Source of the DNA: Nitrosospira sp.
GTDB lineage: Bacteria; Pseudomonadota; Gammaproteobacteria; Burkholderiales; Nitrosomonadaceae
Assembly (NCBI GenBank): GCA_030453055.1
Contig: JAKDLC010000027.1
Coordinates: 1-12,873 of the forward strand
Reading direction: 5' to 3'
Length of the DNA: 12,873 bases
Position 1 is the first letter of the stretch. Every line of letters starts with the position of its first letter. The notes below the pieces were generated by a model, which did not search any database, was not told the origin of the DNA, and worked only from the letters and a program-made list of their open reading frames with translations. Position numbers and translations under genes: made by a program. Of this stretch, positions 1 through 7,196 are shown piece by piece.

Positions 1-55
1 CATTGTTGATTTGAAAATTTTGTACTATCCTGTCGTGGTTTTACCTAAATTGGCC

Positions 56-292
56 ATGAACATGTCAACAAGTACCAGTGAGGCTGAGATCCTCACCATC
101 AAGCAGGTCGCGGACTACCTGAAGGTCACCGAGCGGACGATCTACAGGCTGGCGGCGGCCAAGAAGATTCCAGCCTTCAAGGTGGGTGGGACGTGGCGGT
201 TCTCGCGCGTGGACATCGACCGTTGGATTGCCCGGCAGTCATCTGTGGATCATGGGGATGGCAGCCCTGATTCATCGAAAGGTGGTCGCTGA
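56..292 (+). CDS. Excisionase/AlpA-type helix-turn-helix DNA-binding protein
   Basis: A small DNA-binding protein of 78 residues if translation starts at the ATG at 56. A TTG at 11 would add 15 hydrophobic residues that do not look like part of this family, and an ATG at 62 is equally possible. The core reads ILTIKQVADYLKV, then TERTIYRLAAAKKIPAFKVG and TWRFSRVDIDRWI. This is the standard excisionase-family (HTH_17, MerR-like winged helix) pattern, with the recognition helix around TERTIYRL and a basic wing. The tail after the domain is short and polar. Such proteins act as transcription regulators or recombination directionality factors. No integrase is visible here, so operon regulation is more likely; that is inference. 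It is the first gene of the operon, and the next start codon (295) lies 2 nt after its stop. No clear ribosome site precedes the ATG at 56. Confidence 0.82.
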   Translation: MNMSTSTSEAEILTIKQVADYLKVTERTIYRLAAAKKIPAFKVGGTWRFSRVDIDRWIARQSSVDHGDGSPDSSKGGR

Positions 293-294
293 CA

Positions 295-431
295 ATGAAA
301 CTGATCCACAACACGGGCACCGATCGAGTCATCGATCTGATCCGCCCGCACCTCAAGCGCGGCAGGTGGAGCTGAACCTCGCACTCAAGCGCGTGCAGGC
401 ACAACTGGCCGCAGCACGCCAACGGCCATGA
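295..431 (+). pseudogene. Remnant of an internally deleted gene (likely PLD/helicase-type accessory gene)
   Basis: An ATG at 295, 2 nt after the HTH stop, opens a 26-codon frame (295-375) whose first residues are MKLIHNTGTDRVIDLIRPHL. From memory this resembles the N-terminus of large phospholipase D-like/SNF2 helicase proteins that sit next to type III-like modification genes; I cannot confirm it by search. From about 357 a different frame reads ELNLALKRVQAQLAAARQRP and ends with TGA at 429-431. That stop overlaps the mod ATG by 4 nt, exactly as an intact upstream operon gene would. The simplest reading is that the head and tail of one gene were joined out of frame near 357-366, with the whole middle lost. 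Alternatively the two pieces are unrelated and the tail frame is chance. The family name is less certain than the remnant status. Confidence 0.55.
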
Positions 432-2449
432 ATATCGAACGAGTGATGGAGAAAATGATGCAAAAACTTACCGCGCAAGATGCTGAAACACAATCCGCCG
501 ACCTCAAGGCGGAAAACATTGCCCAGCTCAAGGCGCTGTTTCCAGAACTGCTGACGGAAAATGCCAGTGGCGTCGCCATCAACGTGGATGTGCTCAAGCA
601 ACTGGTGGGTGATGCGACAGTCACCGATGCCGAGGAAAAATACGGTCTCAGCTGGCATGGCAAGCGCCGCGCCCGCCAGATCGCGCTGACACCCAGCACC
701 GGCACGCTGCGCCCTTGCCTGGGTGAGAGCGTGGACTGGGATACTACGCAAAACCTGATGATCGAGGGCGACAACCTCGAAGTGTTGAAGCTGCTGCAAA
801 AAAGCTATGCGGGCAAGGTCAAGATGATCTACATCGACCCGCCCTACAACACCGGCAAGGACTTCGTGTATCCGGACAACTTTCAGGACAACGTCAGGAA
901 CTATCTGGAGCTAACTGGACAGATTGAAGGTGGACGGAAGATCAGCAGCAACACCGAAGCCAGCGGCCGGTTTCACACTGACTGGCTGAATATGATGTAT
1001 CCGCGGTTGAAGCTGGCTCGGAATCTACTGAAGGAAGACGGTGTAATTTTCTGCTCCATAGATGATATAGAAGCCCCTCGGCTGCGAACCCTATTCGATG
1101 AGATTTTTGGTGAGGAAAATTTCCTTGCCCAGTTTAGCTGGCGGACAGACGGCAATTTTGATAATCAAGCAAAGATAAAAAATTGCCACGAATATATCTT
1201 GCTCTATGCAAAATCCGTCGAGGGTTTTGCGCATCCACCAGTGGTCGATCCTAGCACGCCCACAGGCAGCAAATTATTCCGACCGGAAATCAGAAACACT
1301 ATCGTAAAAAACGGACCCAAGAACCCCATTAGCAAGATTACTCTGCCTAAGGGATTTCCGGCCGACTTTGAAAACGGCGTCATAACCGCGAGAGAAACAC
1401 CCTGGCCTTCTTACCTTGGTGATGCCATCGTCGAAAATGGAAAGCTTATGAGCGCCGTCATTGTTGAAAGTGGTTGGAGTTCCAAAGATTTGGCGCTTGA
1501 GTTCATCAAAAATAATTGCGCACCGATTAGAGACAGTAAAGGGCAAGAAACCTCATTCCTGATTGCAAAATCGGGTGCGATTGAGGTCTTTAAGCGTCGC
1601 TCTGATTATCAAAGCCATGTCATTTCTGTTCTCAACGGATTTGGCGGGGCGCAGAAGGCAACTGCGCAGCTAAATGAGATTGGGGTATATTTTAACGGCT
1701 ACCCAAAGCCTGTCGACCTGATCCGGTACTTTGTTCAAATGGTTCATGGCAAGGATGGGATATTTCTGGATTTTTTTGCTGGGTCGGGGCCTTGCGGTCA
1801 TGCCGTGATGGAGCAGAACGCCAAAGATACCGGGACTAGACGGTATGTCTTGGCTCAAATTCCAGAGCCACTTGGTCCAGCGGAGGAAAATCAGAAGTTA
1901 GCTGCGGAATATTGCGACAAAATTGGAAAGCCCCGCACCATCGCTGAATTGACCAAAGAGCGCCTCCGTCGTGCGGCAGCCAAGGTCAGGGCCGAGAACC
2001 CTTTGTTTGCGGGCGATACCGGTTTCCGCGTCTTCAAGCTCGATACGTCCAATATCCGCGCCTGGAACCCCAACCCTGCCAATTTAGAGCAGGCCCTGTT
2101 CGCCCACCAGGATCATCTGGTCGAGGGCCGCTCCGAGTCCGACATTCTCTACGAGTTGTTGCTCAAGCTCGGCCTCGATCTGTGTGTGCCCATCGAGCAG
2201 CGCACGGTCACTGGCCGTGAAGTGCATTCGGTCGGCGGCGGCGTGTTGATGGCCTGCCTGAGCCCCGCAATTGGCCGCGAGGACGTGGAAGTCCTCGCAC
2301 AAGGCATCGTCACCTGGCACAAGGAACTCGCGCCTGCCGGTGACACCGCCTGCGTGTTCCGTGACAGCGCCTTTGCTGACGACATAGCGAAGACCAATCT
2401 GGCCGCGATCCTGGAGCAGCACGGCATCCAGAACGTGCGCAGTTTGTAA
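428..2449 (+). CDS. mod: Type III restriction-modification system DNA methyltransferase (Mod), N6-adenine, beta class
   Basis: Transfers a methyl group from S-adenosylmethionine to adenine in the recognition site, and in type III systems also provides target recognition for Res. The 673-residue length is normal for Mod. Catalytic motif IV, DPPYNTG, is at residues 137-143, preceded by IEGDNLEVLKLL (112-123). The AdoMet-binding motif DFFAGSG is at 448-454, after motif IV, which is the beta-class order. The residues following FAGSG are PCGHAVM where TTGHAVM is usual. The region between the two motifs should hold the target recognition domain and is clearly AT-richer than the flanks. Start: ATG 428 overlaps the upstream TGA but has no Shine-Dalgarno. 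ATG 458 (residue 11, MQKLTAQD) has GGAGA at 448-452 and could be the real start. Fic follows 12 nt downstream. Confidence 0.93.
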   Translation: MNIERVMEKMMQKLTAQDAETQSADLKAENIAQLKALFPELLTENASGVAINVDVLKQLVGDATVTDAEEKYGLSWHGKRRARQIALTPSTGTLRPCLGESVDWDTTQNLMIEGDNLEVLKLLQKSYAGKVKMIYIDPPYNTGKDFVYPDNFQDNVRNYLELTGQIEGGRKISSNTEASGRFHTDWLNMMYPRLKLARNLLKEDGVIFCSIDDIEAPRLRTLFDEIFGEENFLAQFSWRTDGNFDNQAKIKNCHEYILLYAKSVEGFAHPPVVDPSTPTGSKLFRPEIRNTIVKNGPKNPISKITLPKGFPADFENGVITARETPWPSYLGDAIVENGKLMSAVIVESGWSSKDLALEFIKNNCAPIRDSKGQETSFLIAKSGAIEVFKRRSDYQSHVISVLNGFGGAQKATAQLNEIGVYFNGYPKPVDLIRYFVQMVHGKDGIFLDFFAGSGPCGHAVMEQNAKDTGTRRYVLAQIPEPLGPAEENQKLAAEYCDKIGKPRTIAELTKERLRRAAAKVRAENPLFAGDTGFRVFKLDTSNIRAWNPNPANLEQALFAHQDHLVEGRSESDILYELLLKLGLDLCVPIEQRTVTGREVHSVGGGVLMACLSPAIGREDVEVLAQGIVTWHKELAPAGDTACVFRDSAFADDIAKTNLAAILEQHGIQNVRSL

Positions 2450-2454
2450 GGGGA
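2448..2454 (+). promoter_or_regulatory. Ribosome binding site of the fic gene
   Basis: AAGGGGA overlaps the mod stop codon (TAA 2447-2449) and lies 7 nt before the ATG at 2462. It supports that start for the Fic protein and ties its translation closely to mod. Confidence 0.6.
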
Positions 2455-2461
2455 AATCGTT

Positions 2462-3577
2462 ATGCAGCCCTACGTTCCCAACAATCTGCCGCTGAACAAT
2501 CTGGACCACCGCCTGCTGCTGCCTATAGTAGGGCAGGCCAATGCCGCGCTCGCCCGCTACGACGGTTTGTTGCAAGGCATCCCCAACCCGGCGGTGATGT
2601 TGTCACCTTTAACGACGCAGGAAGCGGTGCTCTCTTCCAAAATCGAAGGCACCCAAGCTACGGTAGATGAGGTGCTGGAGCAGGAAGCCGGATTGCTCAA
2701 GGAAGGCGAGAAATACAAGGATATTCAGGAGATCTCCAACTACCGACGGGCACTGTACCGGGCGCGCGAATACTTGCAGGCTTACCCGATTCGGCTGGGT
2801 TTTGTGCGCGAGTTGCACCGCATTCTTATGGGCAGCGTGCGCGGGAAGGATAAGACTCCGGGTGAATTCCGTGTCGATCAGAACTGGATAGGCAGGCAAG
2901 GTTGCACCATTGAGCAGGCGAGTTTTGTATCGCCCAGCCCCTTGCAGATGCAAAATCACTTGCAGGCCTGGGAGCGTTATCTGGACGGTGACGATGTGGA
3001 TTTTCTGTTGCAAACCGCCGTAGTGCACGCCCAGTTTGAGCTGATCCACCCGTTCAAGGACGGCAACGGGCGTATCGGGCGCATCCTGATCCCGCTGTTT
3101 CTGTACCAGAAGCGTGCGCTATCCCAGCCCATGTTCTACCTGTCCGAGTATCTGGAGAATCACCGGGACGAGTATTACCAACGCCTGACGGCCATTTCGA
3201 CCGAGGGTGACTGGAACGGCTGGATCGCGTTTTTCTTGCGCGCCATGGCCAAACAGGCCGTGCAAAACGGCAAGCGTGTCGGTGCCATCAAGGCGTTGTA
3301 CGACGAGATGAAGGTTGTTATTCAGGAAACCACCCATTCGCAGTACGCACTACATTTGCTCGATGCGATTTTCAGCAAGCCCATATTCCGCACCTCGGAT
3401 CTGGCGCAACAACTGGTGGCGGAATATAGCGTTCATGAGAAAACGACGCTGGGCCTTTTGCGACAATTGAAAAAGGCCGGGATATTGCGCGAAATTCGGG
3501 CGGGCAGCGGTCGCCGGGCCGCCATTCTGTGCTTCCCGCGCCTGATCAACCTTGCCGAAGGGAGGGATATGCTATGA
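2462..3577 (+). CDS. Fic-domain protein (probable AMPylase) with N-terminal inhibitory motif and C-terminal winged helix
   Basis: Fic enzymes usually transfer AMP from ATP to a hydroxyl side chain of a target protein. The 371-residue protein starts with a Fic_N-type region (about 5-90). It contains the inhibitory-helix motif SxxxEG at residues 58-63 (SSKIEG), which marks a class II, self-inhibited Fic. The catalytic motif HPFKDGNGR is complete at 196-204, including the histidine that activates the target hydroxyl, so the protein looks active. The C-terminal part (about 320-365) reads as a winged helix (TTLGLLRQLKKAGILREI), common in this family and suggesting DNA binding or autoregulation. 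It lies between mod and res on the same strand, 12 nt after mod, with a good ribosome site. Its target is unknown. A toxin or guard role within the restriction operon is inference. Confidence 0.93.
   Translation: MQPYVPNNLPLNNLDHRLLLPIVGQANAALARYDGLLQGIPNPAVMLSPLTTQEAVLSSKIEGTQATVDEVLEQEAGLLKEGEKYKDIQEISNYRRALYRAREYLQAYPIRLGFVRELHRILMGSVRGKDKTPGEFRVDQNWIGRQGCTIEQASFVSPSPLQMQNHLQAWERYLDGDDVDFLLQTAVVHAQFELIHPFKDGNGRIGRILIPLFLYQKRALSQPMFYLSEYLENHRDEYYQRLTAISTEGDWNGWIAFFLRAMAKQAVQNGKRVGAIKALYDEMKVVIQETTHSQYALHLLDAIFSKPIFRTSDLAQQLVAEYSVHEKTTLGLLRQLKKAGILREIRAGSGRRAAILCFPRLINLAEGRDML
3558..3566 (+). promoter_or_regulatory. Strong ribosome binding site at the end of fic
   Basis: AAGGGAGGG lies inside the last codons of fic, 7 nt before an ATG at 3574 that overlaps the fic stop (ATGA). 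Such a strong site implies that a translated gene begins, or once began, here. The res start is nearly 200 nt further on and has its own site. Confidence 0.5.
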
Positions 3578-3774
3578 GCGCATTGTGTAGTCGCCCTACT
3601 CCACTACCCCATTTGTGGAGCACAAGACAAGAAATACACTCCCCTATCGTCGTTGTTGAGCGTGGGCGCTCCACAACCATACCAACTCAGGAAAATACTC
3701 ATGACCAAACGGCAGGACCACCGTTTGGCACCGGAGGCTGCCCGAAGGGTGGCGTACAGGGAGGTACGCCATGA
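3574..3774 (+). CDS. Small unrecognised ORF between fic and res, possibly a gene remnant
   Basis: A 66-codon frame starts at ATG 3574, overlapping the fic stop as ATGA, behind a strong ribosome site. It ends with TGA at 3772-3774, overlapping the res ATG (3771) by 4 nt. The product begins MSALCSRPTPLPHLW and is rich in Pro, Gly and Thr, with no recognisable domain and a composition unlike a folded protein. Both ends have the signature of an operon gene, so this may be a collapsed gene with its head and tail retained. In similar loci a DUF4391-type gene can sit near this position, but I cannot show homology. A second frame, ATG 3701 (MTKRQDHRLAPEAARRVAYR, 28 codons), overlaps it and could equally be a scrap. 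It may also be a plain untranslated spacer. Confidence 0.3.
   Translation: MSALCSRPTPLPHLWSTRQEIHSPIVVVERGRSTTIPTQENTHDQTAGPPFGTGGCPKGGVQGGTP
3614..3675 (+). repeat. Inverted repeat TGTGGAGC / GCTCCACA in the fic-res spacer
   Basis: The arms are at 3614-3621 and 3668-3675, 8 bp perfect, separated by 46 nt. A third partial copy, CTCCAC at 3599-3604, can pair with GTGGAG (3615-3620) to form a competing small hairpin with a 10-nt loop. It could be an RNA structure or operator affecting res expression, or debris of a deletion. No T-run follows, so it is not a standard terminator. Confidence 0.35.
3758..3764 (+). promoter_or_regulatory. Ribosome binding site of res
   Basis: AGGGAGG lies 6 nt before the ATG at 3771 and fixes the start of the restriction subunit there. 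Confidence 0.65.
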
Positions 3775-6700
3775 AACTCCACTTTGAGCCCAACCTCGAT
3801 TACCAACTGCAAGCCATCGAGGCTGTCTGCGACCTGTTCCGTGGTCAGGAGGTATGCCGCACCGAATTCACGGTGACGATGAAGGCTCCGCCCGCCGTTG
3901 CCGACGATATGTTCCCCGGCACCGTGTCGCACCAAATGACGTTGGGCGTGACCGAGTCCGATTTGGGTATCGGTAACCGCCTGACGCTGCTGGACGACGA
4001 GTTGCACAAGAACCTGGTGGATATCCAGTTGCGCGGCGGCCTGCCGCCTTCCGGCACGCTGGCGTCAGGCGACTTCACCGTGGAGATGGAAACCGGCACG
4101 GGCAAGACCTATGTCTATCTGCGCAGCATATTTGAACTGAACAAGCGCTACGGCTTCAGCAAATTCGTCATCGTGGTGCCGTCGGTGGCGATCAAGGAAG
4201 GGGTCTACAAGACCTTGCAGATCACCGAGGAGCACTTCAGGGGGCTGTACGCAGGCGTGTCCTTTGACTACTTCCTCTACGATTCAAGTAAGCTCGGGCA
4301 GGTGCGCAATTTCGCCACCAGTTCGAACATCCAGATCATGGTGGTCACGGTCGGCGCCATCAACAAAAAGGAGGTCAACAACCTCTACAAGGACAGTGAA
4401 AAGACCGGCGGCGAGAAGCCCATCGATCTGATCAAGGCCACTCGGCCCATTGTGATCGTCGATGAACCACAGAGCGTAGACGGTGGCCTGACGGGTGCGG
4501 GCAAGACCGCGCTCGACGCGATGAGCCCGCTGTGCACGCTGCGCTACTCCGCCACCCACGTGGACAAACACCACATGGTGTTCCGCCTGGACGCCGTTGA
4601 TGCTTACGAACGTAAGCTGGTCAAGCAGATCGAAGTGGCTTCGGCTACCGTGGAGGATGCGCACAACAAGCCGTTTGTTCGGCTGGTGTCGGTAGCCAAC
4701 CGCCGTGGCATGATCGGCGCCAAGGTCGAGCTCGATGTGGCCACCGCCAGCGGGGTGAAGCGGCAGGAAGTCACCGTGAGCGACGGAGACGACCTGGAGC
4801 AGTCGGCCAAGCGGGCGATCTACGCCGACTTCCGCGTTGGCGAGATCAATACCGCCAAAGGCGAGGAGTTTCTGGAACTGCGCTATCCCGGTGGTGAAGC
4901 CTACTTGGCCTTGGGCCAGTCGCATGGCGACGTCAATGTCCTGGCCGTGCAACGGGAAATGATCCGTCGCACCATCAAGGAACACCTGGACAAGGAAAAG
5001 CGCCTGCGCCCGCTGGGCATCAAGGTGCTGTCGCTGTTTTTCATCGATGCGGTGAACAAGTACCGCCAATACGACACCGAGGGCAATCCGGTGAAGGGCG
5101 ACTACGCCCGCCTCTTTGAAGAGGAATACCGGCGTGCGGCCAAATTGCCGGCGTATCAGAGCCTGTTTGCCGAAGTGGATTTGAACCATGCTGTCGAGGA
5201 AGTGCACAACGGCTATTTCTCCATCGACAAGAAAGGCGGCTGGACGGACACCAGCGAAAGCAATGCGGGCAGCCGCGAGAACGCCGAGCGCGCCTACAAC
5301 CTGATTATGAAGGAGAAGGAGAAGCTGCTGGGTTTCGAGACGCCGCTCAAGTTCATTTTTTCCCATTCGGCATTGAAGGAAGGCTGGGACAACCCCAACG
5401 TCTTCCAGATATGCACGCTGCGTGACATCCAGACCGAACGTGAGCGTCGCCAGACCATTGGCCGGGGTCTTCGCTTGTGCGTTAACCGACACGGCGACCG
5501 CGTGCGTGGCTTCGAGGTCAACACGCTGACTGTGATTGCCACCGAGAACTACGAGCAGTTCGCCGAGAACCTGCAGAAGGAAATTGAGGCCGACACGGGC
5601 ATTCGCTTTGGCATTGTGGAACGGCACCGATTTGCTGCCATTGCGGTGACGGCACCCGACGGCCAGACCGTGCCGCTGGGCGTCGATCAGTCGAAGGCGC
5701 TGTGGGAGCACTTCATGGCCGCAGGCCACATCGACGCCAATGGCAAGGTGCGGGATTCGCTGAAGACGGCGTTGAAAGACGGAACGCTGGCACTACCAGC
5801 GGAATTCGAGACGCAACGCGGCCAGATCGTCGAAGTGCTGCGCAAAGTGTCGGGCCGCCTGGAGATCAGGAACGCTGACGAACGCAAGCAGGTGTCCCTG
5901 CGCAAGAGCATCTATCTCAGCGACGAGTTCAAGGCGCTGTGGAATCGGGTCAAGCACCAGACCACGTACCGCGTACAGTTCGACAACGCCAAGCTGGTAA
6001 CGAACTGCATCGCGGCACTGCGAAAGGCCCCGGCGATCGCCAAGGCCCGCCTGCAATGGCGCAAGGCCGGCATCGCCATCGGCGAGGCAGGCGTGGAAGC
6101 CACGGAGAAGGCCGGTGCGGCAACCGTCGTCCTGGACGAGACGAACATCGAGCTTCCAGACTTGCTCACCGATTTGCAGGACCAAATTCAGCTCACACGC
6201 CGCACCATTACGAGCATCCTGACCGGCAGCGGGCGGCTTGATGATTTCAAGCGCAATCCACAGCAGTTCATTGAGCTGGCTGCCGAAACGATCAACCATT
6301 GCAAGCGGCTGGCGCTGGTGGATGGTATCAAGTACCAGAAGCTGGGGGACGAACATTTCTATGCCCAGGAATTGTTCGATCAGGAGGAGCTCACCGGCTA
6401 CCTCAAGAACATGCTGATGGACACGAGAAAATCCATCTACGAGCACGTGGTGTACGACTCGACGACGGAGCGGGACTTTGCCGATGCGATGGAAAAAAAC
6501 GACGCCATTAAGCTCTACGCGAAACTGCCCGGCTGGTTCAGGGTGCCCACGCCGCTGGGCAGCTACAACCCCGACTGGGCGGTGCTGGTGGAGGAGGACG
6601 GCGCGCAGCGCCTCTATTTCGTAGTGGAGACAAAGAGCAGCCTGTTCACTGACGATTTCCGCGACAAGGAAGGCGCCAAGATCGAATGCGGCAAGGCGCA

Positions 6701-6797
6701 TTTTCGGGCGCTGGCGATTGGTGAGAATCCGGCCAAGTACGTGGTTGCGCGTTCGGTGAGCGATGTGCTGACCGAAGCAGCCAAGGCCAAGGCGTAG
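3771..6797 (+). CDS. res: Type III restriction enzyme Res subunit (superfamily 2 helicase plus endonuclease)
   Basis: ATP-dependent translocase and nuclease that cuts unmodified DNA in complex with Mod. At 1008 residues it has the usual Res length. Visible SF2 motifs, in order: Walker A TGTGKT at 108-113; DEPQ (motif II) at 231-234, a DEAD-box variant typical of Res; YSATH (motif III) at 259-263; EGWDNPNVF (motif V) at 537-545; QTIGRGLRL (motif VI) at 561-569. The C-terminal nuclease shows the PD-(D/E)xK pattern: D935 in YNPDW and E953-T-K955 in VVETKSS. All motifs are intact, so the enzyme is probably functional. It is the last intact gene of the operon. The start is supported by AGGGAGG 6 nt upstream. 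Composition is even and GC-rich throughout, unlike the centre of mod. Confidence 0.95.
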   Translation: MKLHFEPNLDYQLQAIEAVCDLFRGQEVCRTEFTVTMKAPPAVADDMFPGTVSHQMTLGVTESDLGIGNRLTLLDDELHKNLVDIQLRGGLPPSGTLASGDFTVEMETGTGKTYVYLRSIFELNKRYGFSKFVIVVPSVAIKEGVYKTLQITEEHFRGLYAGVSFDYFLYDSSKLGQVRNFATSSNIQIMVVTVGAINKKEVNNLYKDSEKTGGEKPIDLIKATRPIVIVDEPQSVDGGLTGAGKTALDAMSPLCTLRYSATHVDKHHMVFRLDAVDAYERKLVKQIEVASATVEDAHNKPFVRLVSVANRRGMIGAKVELDVATASGVKRQEVTVSDGDDLEQSAKRAIYADFRVGEINTAKGEEFLELRYPGGEAYLALGQSHGDVNVLAVQREMIRRTIKEHLDKEKRLRPLGIKVLSLFFIDAVNKYRQYDTEGNPVKGDYARLFEEEYRRAAKLPAYQSLFAEVDLNHAVEEVHNGYFSIDKKGGWTDTSESNAGSRENAERAYNLIMKEKEKLLGFETPLKFIFSHSALKEGWDNPNVFQICTLRDIQTERERRQTIGRGLRLCVNRHGDRVRGFEVNTLTVIATENYEQFAENLQKEIEADTGIRFGIVERHRFAAIAVTAPDGQTVPLGVDQSKALWEHFMAAGHIDANGKVRDSLKTALKDGTLALPAEFETQRGQIVEVLRKVSGRLEIRNADERKQVSLRKSIYLSDEFKALWNRVKHQTTYRVQFDNAKLVTNCIAALRKAPAIAKARLQWRKAGIAIGEAGVEATEKAGAATVVLDETNIELPDLLTDLQDQIQLTRRTITSILTGSGRLDDFKRNPQQFIELAAETINHCKRLALVDGIKYQKLGDEHFYAQELFDQEELTGYLKNMLMDTRKSIYEHVVYDSTTERDFADAMEKNDAIKLYAKLPGWFRVPTPLGSYNPDWAVLVEEDGAQRLYFVVETKSSLFTDDFRDKEGAKIECGKAHFRALAIGENPAKYVVARSVSDVLTEAAKAKA

Positions 6798-6812
6798 ACG
6801 GGGAGCAAGATC

Positions 6813-7094
6813 ATGGCGCTCAGTTTGAGACAGGCGGTGGGTCGGCTACCTGCGCAACCTTCAAGATCCCGCGATTAACACGATGTTGCGGCAGGTCGAG
6901 GCGCTGTCGTCTGGGTGAACAAGGATTACCAGCAGAGAGTCATCTTGCTCACTGCGAGGGAGTTGGAACCGTATCACATCTACGAGCGGACTAAGGCCGA
7001 ATTTGACATCGACAGTTACGGCAGCACCCCGGAAGGCTTAGCCAACAACACTGTCCAGATGTATTTTGTGGAACCTGCCATTCCGGACGAATAG
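6813..7094 (+). pseudogene. Decayed unrecognised gene downstream of res
   Basis: An ATG at 6813, 15 nt after the res stop and preceded by GGGGAG, starts MALSLRQAV but stops at 6876-6878 (TAA). From 6838 another frame reads WVGYLRNLQDPAINTMLRQ and stops at 6916-6918. From 6912 a third frame reads VNKDYQQRVILLTARELEP and continues protein-like (YHIYERTKAEFDID) to TAG at 7092-7094. Each piece looks like real coding sequence, so this appears to be one operon gene broken by at least two frameshifts or deletions, with head and tail kept. I do not recognise the family. It fills most of the otherwise gene-free stretch 6798-7196. The remaining 7095-7196 holds nothing I can identify except the leader of the next gene. 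Confidence 0.55.
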
Positions 7095-7196
7095 AACCCA
7101 CCGGAATCGAATGTTGCCATCAGCCCCTGAGGTGTGAGATATCTCGACAGGCGGACGCGAGCCGGAGTAGCATCGGACCGGGTAAAGGGCAAAGCA

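Noticed and set aside
1..55. AT-rich stretch with TACTAT (23-28) and TTGAAA (11-16) as a possible promoter of the defence operon
   Set aside because: The two hexamers are only 6 nt apart, and any matching -35 box would lie outside the window. A promoter is plausible here but not supported.
4284..5729. Long open frame (481 codons) on the minus strand inside res
   Set aside because: It is the antisense of a GC-rich gene with complete helicase motifs on the plus strand. Its translation has no domain pattern and no ribosome site.
7134..7196. GTG at 7134 as the start of the acetyltransferase
   Set aside because: The extra 21 residues (RYLDRRTRAGVASD...) do not resemble a GNAT N-terminus. ATG 7197 has a better context and upstream AAAGGG.
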